Below, piece by piece: positions 33,459 through 39,744 of a stretch of DNA of 39,744 nt. The translations under genes and the position numbers were made by a program. Under the pieces are notes generated by a model. The model was not told the origin of the DNA and searched no databases. It saw only the letters and a program-made list of their open reading frames with translations. Position 1 is the stretch's first letter; every line of letters starts with the position of its first letter. This stretch comes from an uncultured Lachnospiraceae bacterium (GTDB lineage: Bacteria; Bacillota; Clostridia; Lachnospirales; Lachnospiraceae): NCBI GenBank assembly GCA_910583895.1, contig CAJTYJ010000034.1:1-39744 (forward strand), written 5' to 3'.

Positions 33459-34036
33459 GTTATTTGACTGAAAGTGATATAGTAGAGATCCAAAATAGTG
33501 TGAGATTATTATCAATTAGTGAAGTGGATGATGTCTCACATTATTTATTTGATAGTCATATAGAGGAATATAACGAGTTTTTGAAAATTGCTAAGAAATT
33601 TTATGATTTGAATATAAGCAAGACATTTTTACTTATACATAAAAAGACAAGTGAATTACTGGCTTATATGACACTTTCAGCAGATTCGATTAAATTGACA
33701 AATGAAGAAAAACAATTACATGATATAAGTAAGGTTCCATATGCTTCGATACCTGCATTGAAAGTCGGAGAACTGGCAGTAAATAAAGAAATGTCGGATA
33801 CAGCAAAAAGAAAAGGATACGGATCATTTATGCTTGATATGGCAAGGGCGTTTGCTTTTAGTATGAATGAAATTGGAATAGCTTGTAGGTTCATTACAGT
33901 GGATGCAGATATTGAATATGAACTGAATACGCCTTGCTTTTATAAGAAAAATGGATTTGTGGAAAATTTGAGTAATAAGCGGAGAAATGCAACACACACG
34001 ATAAGCATGAGGAAAGATATTTTTGAAGATAATTAG
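33455..34036 (+). CDS. GNAT-family acetyltransferase, probable toxin
   Basis: A 193-residue GNAT-fold protein. The acetyl-CoA pyrophosphate loop is KRKGYGSFMLD (close to R/Q-x-x-G-x-G/A), preceded by the beta-strand KVGELAVNKEM and followed by MARAFAFSMNEIGIACRFITVDAD and the FYKKNGFVE strand typical of the fold. Toxins such as TacT and AtaT are GNAT enzymes that acetylate aminoacyl-tRNA and are encoded after a small antitoxin. Here the partner is not the usual ribbon-helix-helix protein. It is AT-rich relative to the core. An ordinary acetyltransferase remains possible. Confidence 0.75.
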   Translation: MSYLTESDIVEIQNSVRLLSISEVDDVSHYLFDSHIEEYNEFLKIAKKFYDLNISKTFLLIHKKTSELLAYMTLSADSIKLTNEEKQLHDISKVPYASIPALKVGELAVNKEMSDTAKRKGYGSFMLDMARAFAFSMNEIGIACRFITVDADIEYELNTPCFYKKNGFVENLSNKRRNATHTISMRKDIFEDN

Positions 34037-34203
34037 GGCATATCGGATGCAAAAGTCTGGTATGTCCTGTTTTTATACAATTTTCAGAGGGTATCCTCTA
34101 TTATAGCAGGTACTTAAATATTTCAGATGGAAACATACCCCCCTCCCCTATAGACAATAAAGGCATATCAGGTGACATAATATCTGATATGTCTTATTTT
34201 TTT
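34036..34203. terminator. Two terminators after the GNAT gene
   Basis: First hairpin: GGGCATATCGGA (34036-34047) with TCTGGTATGTCC (34056-34067), then a T-run. Second: GGCATATCAG (34162-34171) with CTGATATGTC (34184-34193), then T7 at 34197-34203. The two share the GGCATATC stem sequence, so one may be a copy of the other. Confidence 0.75.
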
Positions 34204-34477
34204 ACACTGATATTAGATTTTAAAGAATTACAGGCATAGTTTTTTCCGTTAAAAGCACTGAGAACTTTTGGGGCAAAGGATCTGTTGGCATGTAAAACAG
34301 TGCCATCAATTAGGGTAATATCATTATTTTGGTTGTCTGTGATTTGGTTTTGCAAATGTATATCTGCTGATTGTCTATGTACTGCTGCATTGCATCCTGA
34401 AGTGCTGATTCTCCGTAGGTAGTAATGAAGGACTGGATATCAGTGAGAATGTTGGAGATTTGAGATTTGTTGGCCAT
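34194..34477 (-). pseudogene. Frameshifted small gene on the reverse strand
   Basis: From ATG 34477 (AAGGA eight bases upstream) a frame gives MANKSQISNILTDIQSFITTYGE... and stops at 34310 after 55 residues. An overlapping frame then continues with protein-like sequence (DITLIDGTVLHANRSFAPKVLSAFNG...) to a stop at 34194. Both parts look coding, so a single gene of about 93 codons has probably lost its frame. No family is recognised. Confidence 0.5.
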
Positions 34478-34735
34478 GGGGTGGTTCCTTTTCTGGTAGG
34501 TATTTGTTGTTTCTTTTGTGTGATTTTGTAATATAAACGATTGAAGCGACGTTTTTTGACAGAAAACGGTATTTTTTTGGAGAAATTTACGGATGTGTTG
34601 TTTTAGATGCTAGATGCGGGGTTGGGGATTTGATGGGGAATCGAAAAGTGGTGTATAATATTACTCATGTATATTTGATATGACGATTTTGAGAATGAGA
34701 GACTTATTCAAGTTTTATAAAAGAGGTAAATATTT
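34478..34735. other. AT-rich intergenic region with promoter for the Nudix/radical-SAM pair
   Basis: Mostly featureless AT-rich sequence. A likely promoter is TTGATG (34630-34635), 18 bases, TATAAT (34654-34659), about 77 bp before the GTG at 34736. No small precursor-peptide gene with a ribosome site is seen here. Confidence 0.55.
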
Positions 34736-35398
34736 GTGGAAAGATTTAAAGAAGTACTTAAAGTTATTCTTTCTTTTATTTTGGGTACAGCATTATCTTA
34801 TATCATTAAATTATTTACAGGAGTCGAACAATTTGTTTTTATTTTATGTATTATCATTATTGTGATTTTGCTTTCTATTATCGTTTTTCAGAAGTATAAG
34901 GAGAATAAAATAGTTAGAAACGCTGTAATTATTTTTCTTTTGAATGACGATAATGAATTGTTATTAGTGCATAATCACACGCATCGGATTTTATTGCCAC
35001 CATGTAAAACAATGAAAACTTATGAAATGCCTCATCAAGCGGTAGAGAGAGTGGTTAAAAGTCAGGTTGGATTAACAAAAGATAAATATGAAATTGATGA
35101 AAGATTTCATAGAAAGACGAAGAATCTATTTAGAGTTTTAGACTTTCCAGCACCATATGCTACACAGCAAGAGTTTTCTACAAGGCAATCTAAAAGGATA
35201 CGGTTTCATTATTCGTTTATATATGTTTATAAATTAAAAACAGATGTGGAAATTGATGAGACTTTAGATTATTTTCCAAGATTTTTTTCACTAGATGAGA
35301 TTTATCAAGTTGAAGAAAAATTAAAACCATTTCAAGATATTATTTTAAGATATAAAGAGATGGTTAGTTATATTGAACAAAGTAGTATTAATACATAA
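34736..35398 (+). CDS. Two-TM protein with degenerate Nudix domain (Cap16-like architecture)
   Basis: A 220-residue protein: two membrane helices at about residues 7-27 and 32-51, a short basic linker, then a Nudix-like domain (about 60-200). The strand VRNAVIIFLLNDDNELLLVHN, the loop ILLPPCKTMKTYEMPHQAVERVVKSQVGL at the Nudix-box position, and the late FSLDEIYQVEEKLKPF segment follow the Nudix order. The catalytic REUXEE glutamates are absent (ERVVKSQ), so it more likely binds than hydrolyses a nucleotide. The two-TM plus Nudix layout is that described for 2TM-NUDIX effectors of CBASS immunity (Cap16). The start is GTG with AGAGGT eight bases upstream. No CD-NTase is present; the partner is a radical SAM enzyme 44 bp downstream. 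Confidence 0.65.
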   Translation: MERFKEVLKVILSFILGTALSYIIKLFTGVEQFVFILCIIIIVILLSIIVFQKYKENKIVRNAVIIFLLNDDNELLLVHNHTHRILLPPCKTMKTYEMPHQAVERVVKSQVGLTKDKYEIDERFHRKTKNLFRVLDFPAPYATQQEFSTRQSKRIRFHYSFIYVYKLKTDVEIDETLDYFPRFFSLDEIYQVEEKLKPFQDIILRYKEMVSYIEQSSINT

Positions 35399-35442
35399 AA
35401 TAGTATGTTTATTAAAATTATAGGTTATTGTGGAGGTCAGTA

Positions 35443-36486
35443 ATGTATATAGGTGGAAAATTAGATTCTAATACATATTTTAGACAAGAAAAAAATGGAG
35501 TAATTCTATATAAACTCATTGAAAATCAATATTCCTTTTTTGAAAATATGTTTGTTGGAAATAAGGACGAACTGAAAAAAATAAGTATCAATGAAAAGAA
35601 GAAAAATATTAATGTGGATTTGTTTTATCCCATCTGCGTATGTTGTTTGACTGAAAACAAGTGCAATCTTGATTGTATTTATTGTTTTGGAGACGATAAA
35701 ATGTATGATAGGAAAAAGAATATTTCTGTGGAAGAATTATATACACCATTAGTTGATATTCATCCAATACAAGTAAGTCTTGGTGGAGGAGAACCAACGC
35801 TGAACTCTCAAATTGGGGAAATTATAAAGTTTTTGAGTGCTCACGAGATTGCAGTAGTATTAGATACAAATGGGACAACACCATCTTTGAAATCCATCGT
35901 ACCAATATTAAAATCAACAGACTCTTTAGTGAGGGTTTCGTTGGATTCTTTAAATGATGAGATTATAAATGAAATCAGGCCGTTAAAAAAGAATATGCGA
36001 AATAAAAAAGATATAGTTTGTCCTAAATTATTGTCAAATATAATTAAAAATAATATAGATTATCTATTGGGAAATAATATACCTATTGCAATTCATACAG
36101 TTCTTACTCAAAAAAATAAAGATTGTATTTTAGAATTGGCTGAATTTATTTTGGAACGTGGAGTCAAACGATGGCATATTGATGGTGTTAAATATTCTGA
36201 AAAGTGCAGAGGTTTTTATGAAAATATTAGAATAAACAAAGAGATAATATTAAATAATATGCAACTTTTAGAGAAGTATAAAAAATATATTAATATTACA
36301 TTTTCTTATGAGGAGGATTCAGCACCAAATGTACGACTCTTTTTTGATGTAAATGGGTCTTTTTTGACTGATAGTGTTTACGATAGTTTGAATTATTTAG
36401 ATAATACAGCTGGTTTGGAAGAAATTTATGGAATACTTGATAAAAAACGTCATATAGAACGATATTTGGGAAATTTTTATATATAA
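35443..36486 (+). CDS. Radical SAM enzyme, partner of the 2TM-Nudix protein
   Basis: Radical SAM protein of 347 residues. The 4Fe-4S cysteines are C74-x3-C78-x2-C81 (NKCNLDCIYCF), the SAM-binding GGGEP is residues 114-118, and later barrel strands include VVLDTNGT and VRVSLDSLND. A 70-residue N-terminal extension precedes the core. The C-terminal region (RLFFDVNGSFLTDS...LEEIYGIL) has the shape of a SPASM/twitch segment but lacks its cysteines. The CNLxCxYC pattern is that of peptide-modifying and related enzymes; it is not the classic viperin pattern. A GGAGG site is present. It is very AT-rich. The product is unknown. Confidence 0.8.
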   Translation: MYIGGKLDSNTYFRQEKNGVILYKLIENQYSFFENMFVGNKDELKKISINEKKKNINVDLFYPICVCCLTENKCNLDCIYCFGDDKMYDRKKNISVEELYTPLVDIHPIQVSLGGGEPTLNSQIGEIIKFLSAHEIAVVLDTNGTTPSLKSIVPILKSTDSLVRVSLDSLNDEIINEIRPLKKNMRNKKDIVCPKLLSNIIKNNIDYLLGNNIPIAIHTVLTQKNKDCILELAEFILERGVKRWHIDGVKYSEKCRGFYENIRINKEIILNNMQLLEKYKKYINITFSYEEDSAPNVRLFFDVNGSFLTDSVYDSLNYLDNTAGLEEIYGILDKKRHIERYLGNFYI

Positions 36487-36910
36487 TTTGGGTGATTATT
36501 TGCTATAGTCGGTGAAATTAATAATTTTAGGGAATGCATTTCTACTAACGGTTCGACATCTCCCAAAAATTAACTTGACATGTGAGCACATATGCCGGGG
36601 CCTTTTCCAGACTAAAGCATCTAAATCAAAATGTAAACCTACCGGCATACCATCATACACCTGCTGTCCATATGCCACACAATAATATCATATCTTACCA
36701 CAAATAGCCGTCTAAATAGCTGTTATACGTCCTAAATACAGCTTAAAACCACTTGCCCAATAAAAGTTACCATCAAAGCATATCAATCCAAATATAAGTC
36801 ATACAGGGCGAAAAAAACATAACACATGTGACAATAATTACTGGCAGATAATCCATAATAATTTGTGTTGTATCATGCCTTATAATAAATCATATCATCA
36901 CATAAAACAA
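36487..36910. other. AT-rich intergenic region, no convincing gene
   Basis: A reverse-strand frame of 60 codons (36496-36678, reading AYGQQVYDGMPVGLHFDLDALVW...) has no ribosome site and an in-frame stop just upstream; it may be a fragment of a lost gene. The rest holds no feature I can support. Confidence 0.5.
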
Positions 36911-36953
36911 GCCTGACAGACTACCTATAACATAATCTGTCAGGCTATTTTTT
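36911..36953. terminator. Bidirectional terminator
   Basis: Perfect 10-base stem GCCTGACAGA (36911-36920) / TCTGTCAGGC (36936-36945), with a T-run on the right and an A-rich tract on the left. It ends the reverse-strand accessory operon and insulates the radical SAM cassette. Confidence 0.88.
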
Positions 36954-36971
36954 ACCGATAATATCTATTCA

Positions 36972-37373
36972 TCAATCCATCATTCCGATTTCCAGATAGT
37001 AACCGCAGCCATCCTCTGTATAAATCATCAATCCATCATCTGTACCGCTGTATCCTGTGACTGTATCCACATCTATATATCTGTCATGGAATGCCGTTGT
37101 AACGTTTTCCAGACCTTCCAGAACGTTCATATAAGCGTTATTATTGGTATCATCCATCTGATATCGTATATCCTTCAATTCAAGGCACAAATACCCTGAA
37201 TCATTGATATAGTAACAGGCGATATCTTCAAACGGGATACACTGATTAAGCAGTATATATGCGTCTCTCTCCTGTATGGTTTCTGTCATTGCTTTGGTAT
37301 GTCTGATACCTGAAAAATACGCCATAAAGCAAAGTGTGATAGCAATGATGATGTAAAACAATTTCTTTTTCAT
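36972..37373 (-). CDS. Small secreted or membrane-anchored protein, unknown
   Basis: A 133-residue protein with an N-terminal hydrophobic signal/anchor (KKKLFYIIIAITLCFMAYFSG) and an acidic extracellular part rich in Tyr and Asp (ending DGCGYYLEIGMMD). Four cysteines could form disulfides. No family is recognised. AAAGGGAG precedes the start. It is the last gene of the reverse-strand accessory operon. Confidence 0.75.
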   Translation of the reverse strand: MKKKLFYIIIAITLCFMAYFSGIRHTKAMTETIQERDAYILLNQCIPFEDIACYYINDSGYLCLELKDIRYQMDDTNNNAYMNVLEGLENVTTAFHDRYIDVDTVTGYSGTDDGLMIYTEDGCGYYLEIGMMD

Positions 37374-37392
37374 TTATGATCTCCCTTTCTTT

Positions 37393-37620
37393 TCACATGG
37401 TCCTTATAAATTCTGCACCGTGTAGTACTTCCCTCTGTGCATCTTTGATAGTATTAAAATACAGCACATTGTAAAACGTGTCATAGCACAGCTTATACAT
37501 ACCATTTTCTATTAAATAGAGATTATATTTTCCTTTGTGTCTGTCTGCTTTATATGCATCTTGTACAAAGTAGCTCTTTTTATCATTCCCTCTGAATCTC
37601 CGTGATCCATTTACTGTCAT
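37393..37620 (-). CDS. Small basic protein, unknown
   Basis: A 75-residue cytoplasmic protein rich in Tyr, Lys and Asn (GKYNLYLIENGMYKLCYDTFYNVLYFNTIKDAQREV). The regular strand pattern suggests a small beta-sheet domain. It is preceded by AAGGAAGG and lies 19 bp before the next gene of the operon. No family is recognised; such genes are common in plasmid and ICE cargo. Confidence 0.7.
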   Translation of the reverse strand: MTVNGSRRFRGNDKKSYFVQDAYKADRHKGKYNLYLIENGMYKLCYDTFYNVLYFNTIKDAQREVLHGAEFIRTM

Positions 37621-37703
37621 GCGTGGTCATCCTTCCTTTTGTGTATCAGGGTGCAATCTGTCACTGATCACACCCTGAATCTATATGAACTTGAATTTGT
37701 GTG

Positions 37704-38558
37704 CTATGCCTCATTCAAAATATACTTGACTGCTTTCTCTGCTTTACCTGATGCCGATATAACAAATCTGATATCATTCTTAATCACTTGTAACCAGCTC
37801 TGAATATATGCGCTACTATTACGAAAGCTTTTCTTTGTCTCAATTCCCAATATATTCATGATGTTAGCACTGCCGATCTCCGCGACAAGTTCTTCTTTGC
37901 TGTATTCATCACTGCCAAAAGCAACAACCTTTCCTTTACGGTCTTCCATGCGGTTACAACGTGTTTTCTTCATGGTGCTATGTGTTGCTTCATGAAAAGC
38001 GGTACTGTAATATTTGCTGGCATCTCTGAATTGTTCCATCAAAGGTAAGTGAATCAGATCCCTACTAGGCGAATAATAAGCCTTGTCACCTGCAGTATGT
38101 TCTAATGTGATATTCTCTCTTTTAATGTAGTCTCTCAGGATGTTTTCCGCTTCTTTAATCGGTTCAATGTCTTTGAGTTTGTCCCGTGATAAAGGCTCTA
38201 TACCTTCCACCTGTGAGATATGAAAGACGTTGTAATATCTCAACAATGGGACACTCTTTTTAATTGTGGTGCCGTCATCCTGTTTTTCTTCTATGGACTG
38301 TATTTTCTAGAAAACGACTATTTCAGATTTGGCACCTTTGCGAACATGACCGCCCAACTGCTGCCACTGCTTAAAACTTGCATAATCTCCATTATGTGAA
38401 AGCATCATCTGATTGATTAAAGAATAGGGCTTTTTGCTGATACGGTTATAGGCTCCGCTTCTGATTCCTGACCATAGTTTTTCCCATGGAATGATTCCCT
38501 GTTCCAACTGTGCGATAATACGATCTGTGACCATTTCATAAACCGATTTTCCTGCCAT
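37704..38558 (-). pseudogene. ArdC-like antirestriction protein with in-frame amber stop
   Basis: One frame of 284 sense positions with a TAG at codon 84 (38309-38307). Before the stop is the ssDNA-binding N-terminal domain (VTDRIIAQLEQGIIPWEKLW...NQMMLS...GGHVRKGAKSEIVVF); after it the frame continues KIQSIEEKQDDG... into a zincin-like metallopeptidase domain with HEATH (His189, Glu190, His193). Family members read VVFWK at the break, so a Trp (TGG) codon has become TAG. ArdC proteins protect incoming plasmid DNA from restriction. GGAGG precedes ATG 38558. Without readthrough only an 83-residue fragment is made. Confidence 0.85.
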
Positions 38559-38573
38559 CTCATAACCTCCACA

Positions 38574-38616
38574 ATAAAAAAGTGTAAAGCCCTGACAACT
38601 CAATAGACTTTACACT
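38574..38616 (-). terminator. Reverse-strand terminator between coiled-coil and ArdC genes
   Basis: AGTGTAAAG (38608-38616, reverse strand) pairs with CTTTACACT (38581-38589), and the reverse strand then has a T-run (38576-38580). It lies just before the ArdC ribosome site, so it may act as an attenuator for the downstream genes. Confidence 0.7.
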
Positions 38617-38641
38617 CTTAAATGTGATGATTATGTGGTTA

Positions 38642-38902
38642 TTATGAAATCTTCTGTAATTTCTCGCTGTGCTCTGTGACTACTTTCTTAATGATATCAA
38701 TGTCAGCCTGCATTGCTTCATATCCTTCAACCTGATTTTTATATCTATTAAAAGTAGATGTATAACATGCTTGAATATTTTGCAGTTGCGGTTTGATTTC
38801 ATTTTCCAGTGTCAATTCGATATTTGTTAATCGTTGCTCTATCGGTTTTAATTTTTTATCAAATAAAGTTGATAAAGCAAGTAACAGTTCATTGTCTGTC
38901 AT
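38642..38902 (-). CDS. Small coiled-coil protein
   Basis: An 86-residue, largely helical protein (MTDNELLLALSTLFDKKLKPIEQRLTNIELTLENEI...) with heptad-like spacing across most of its length, like small coiled-coil proteins common on Firmicute plasmids and phages. The start at 38902 has AAAGGAG about nine bases upstream; a longer in-frame start at 38956 overlaps the -10 region. Function unknown. First gene of the reverse-strand operon. Confidence 0.75.
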   Translation of the reverse strand: MTDNELLLALSTLFDKKLKPIEQRLTNIELTLENEIKPQLQNIQACYTSTFNRYKNQVEGYEAMQADIDIIKKVVTEHSEKLQKIS

Positions 38903-39022
38903 TTCATCACGCTCCTTTTGTGATCTGTGCGTTTTATTGCTTCTGATATCTGGCATTATATCACATCCAGAGTGTAAAGTCTATTCAGTTGTCAAGGTGC
39001 TTTTTGTTTTGTTGTTAAGGTT

Positions 39023-39051
39023 ATTATATACCCTAAACATAGTGATGTCTA
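39023..39051 (-). promoter_or_regulatory. Reverse-facing promoter of the accessory operon
   Basis: On the reverse strand TAGACA (39051-39046), 17 bases, TATAAT (39028-39023). The spacer contains TTTAGGG. This promoter is a mirror copy of the one at 39523-39551. Confidence 0.75.
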
Positions 39052-39154
39052 TTGACATTATTACTATATTTAGGGTATAAAATTTGTTGAAAAGTCACAA
39101 TATTTAGGGTATATAAGAGGTAAAAAAATAGTTGCCGTTTATGCTGGCAACTAT

Positions 39155-39412
39155 TTATCCCCTGTATTTTCTTTCTGATGTATCAGAATAACCGTCTATG
39201 TCTTCTACACATTCTAATATATCTCCGGGTTGACAATTTAACAATTTACATAATTTATCAACTACTTTCATATCAATAGATTCACCATTTAAGCCATTAT
39301 TTTTAAATATCTTTGTTATTGTAGCTGATCCTAATATTTTTTCTTGCTTTAGTTTGTACTGGCTTATATTGTTTTCCTTTAACTTTTTTACCAACTTTTC
39401 ATAACTTATCAT
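39155..39412 (-). CDS. XRE-family (Cro/CI-type) repressor
   Basis: An 85-residue single-domain helix-turn-helix protein: NNISQYKLKQEKILGSATITKIFKNN is the HTH, followed by the helix VVDKLCKLLNCQPGDILECVED typical of small Firmicute XRE regulators (YozG-like). AAGGAGGG precedes the ATG. Its own promoter (39432-39460) and two outward promoters carry the same TTTAGGG sites, so it probably represses itself and both flanking transcription units. Confidence 0.9.
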   Translation of the reverse strand: MISYEKLVKKLKENNISQYKLKQEKILGSATITKIFKNNGLNGESIDMKVVDKLCKLLNCQPGDILECVEDIDGYSDTSERKYRG

Positions 39413-39431
39413 TTTTATCCCTCCTTAATTT

Positions 39432-39460
39432 ATATTATCATAATTTCTTTATTAAATCAA
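39432..39460 (-). promoter_or_regulatory. Promoter of the XRE gene
   Basis: On the reverse strand TTGATT (39460-39455), 17 bases, TAATAT (39437-39432). A TTTAGGG site lies immediately upstream of the -35 (39466-39472). Confidence 0.65.
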
Positions 39461-39522
39461 TACTACCCTAAAAATAGTAATAATAAACAAAAATCAACCC
39501 TAAACATTGTGCGCAATGTCAA

Positions 39523-39551
39523 TAGACAACCCTATATTTAGGGTATATAAT
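39523..39551 (+). promoter_or_regulatory. Forward-facing promoter near the right edge
   Basis: TAGACA (39523-39528), 17 bases, TATAAT (39546-39551), with the palindrome ACCCTATATTTAGGGT filling the spacer. It drives transcription to the right, out of or towards the end of the window. Confidence 0.75.
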
Positions 39552-39610
39552 AAACTCACAAGGTCAAACAAAACAGACTTACAAAAGCACATTGATAACT
39601 CAATAAAGGC

Positions 39611-39730
39611 TTTACACCTTCCATCACATCAATTATAATCCCGTCTTTGACAGTTAGCAAAAGAAAAAATCGCTGTATCCCTTGTATTTGAGGGCACTGA
39701 AAAACTCCCACTTTTTTGTTGGGAGTTTTC
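39611..39730 (+). ncRNA. Candidate small RNA (promoter, ~85-nt body, terminator)
   Basis: TTTACA (39611-39616), 17 bases, TATAAT (39634-39639) is followed, without any reading frame, by a perfect terminator stem AAAACTCCCA (39701-39710) / TGGGAGTTTT (39720-39729). A transcript of about 85 bases would contain a CCCT/AGGG hairpin near 39680-39693. It could also be the attenuated leader of a gene beyond the edge. Confidence 0.5.
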
Positions 39731-39744
39731 TTATCTCTATATAA

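Larger units (their letters stand above)
39031..39543. promoter_or_regulatory. Six TTTAGGG operator copies around the XRE gene
   Basis: TTTAGGG or its complement CCCTAAA occurs at 39031, 39069, 39103, 39466, 39498 and 39537, all outside the coding region and next to promoters. The right-most copy is part of ACCCTA-TATT-TAGGGT (39529-39544), a full palindrome. They are the probable binding sites of the XRE protein encoded between them. Confidence 0.75.

Noticed and set aside
34680..34865. Hydrophobic 61-residue open frame before the Nudix gene, considered as a precursor peptide
   Set aside because: It is a frame-shifted shadow of the Nudix protein's membrane helices, with no ribosome site.
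35443..36486. Prokaryotic viperin
   Set aside because: The cluster context CNLDCIYCF and the 70-residue N-terminal extension are not typical of viperins; a nucleotide substrate is only a hypothesis.
37704..38558. Pyrrolysine or recoded amber protein
   Set aside because: The residue at this place in the family is an ordinary Trp (TGG, one change from TAG), so mutation or error is simpler; kept only as a finding to check.
39640..39730. tracrRNA-like RNA
   Set aside because: No CRISPR repeat in the window complementary to it, and only a simple hairpin plus terminator.

Overview
The window looks like a spore-forming, Gram-positive gut Lachnospiraceae chromosome (Blautia / Mediterraneibacter / Ruminococcus gnavus-like). 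The evidence is gene content: spoIVA, a CotH-family gene, a Csp-like S8 protease, a raffinose-type sugar locus, a Re-citrate-synthase-like gene and a CBS-type family II pyrophosphatase, with strong Shine-Dalgarno sites throughout. No species call is possible from sequence reading alone.

Positions 1-30,450 are moderately GC-rich core chromosome. (a) 1-6.6 kb: raffinose/melibiose-type uptake and breakdown (solute-binding protein, two permeases, GH36 alpha-galactosidase, amylosucrase-like GH13). (b) 6.7-11.6 kb: S8 protease, Crp/Fnr regulator, a small FTR-type Fe-S protein with a CPPC thioredoxin, and a CBS pyrophosphatase. (c) 11.6-16.4 kb: DUF2284 protein, aldo/keto reductase, chemoreceptor, HAD phosphatase. 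(d) 16.4-19.8 kb: Re-citrate-synthase-like enzyme, GntR regulator and NADP isocitrate dehydrogenase, a glutamate-precursor operon with a GntR-type palindrome in its promoter. (e) 19.8-30.4 kb: spoIVA, MBL hydrolase, RNase H, deacetylase lipoprotein, alaS, a small membrane protein, rpsU, a YuiD-like protein and a CotH-family protein. Two GC-rich folded elements lie just after spoIVA and cotH.

At about 30,950 a D,D-carboxypeptidase gene is cut off mid-domain and the sequence turns AT-rich and mobile. From 30,950 to the end there are insertion-element remnants, a complete ISLre2-type element with a perfect 10-bp target duplication and a frame-broken transposase, a likely GNAT toxin-antitoxin pair, a decayed reverse-strand gene, a two-gene cassette (two-TM degenerate-Nudix protein plus radical SAM enzyme), and a reverse-strand plasmid/ICE-like operon (coiled-coil protein, ArdC-like gene with an in-frame amber stop, two small proteins). 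That operon appears to be governed by an XRE repressor flanked by outward-facing promoters that share TTTAGGG operators.

The most interesting signals are the 2TM-Nudix/radical-SAM cassette, whose first protein resembles the 2TM-NUDIX effectors of CBASS immunity although no cyclase is present, and the spoIVA leader, where a sigma-E-like promoter lies inside one arm of a long hairpin that would hide the ribosome-binding site only on read-through transcripts.
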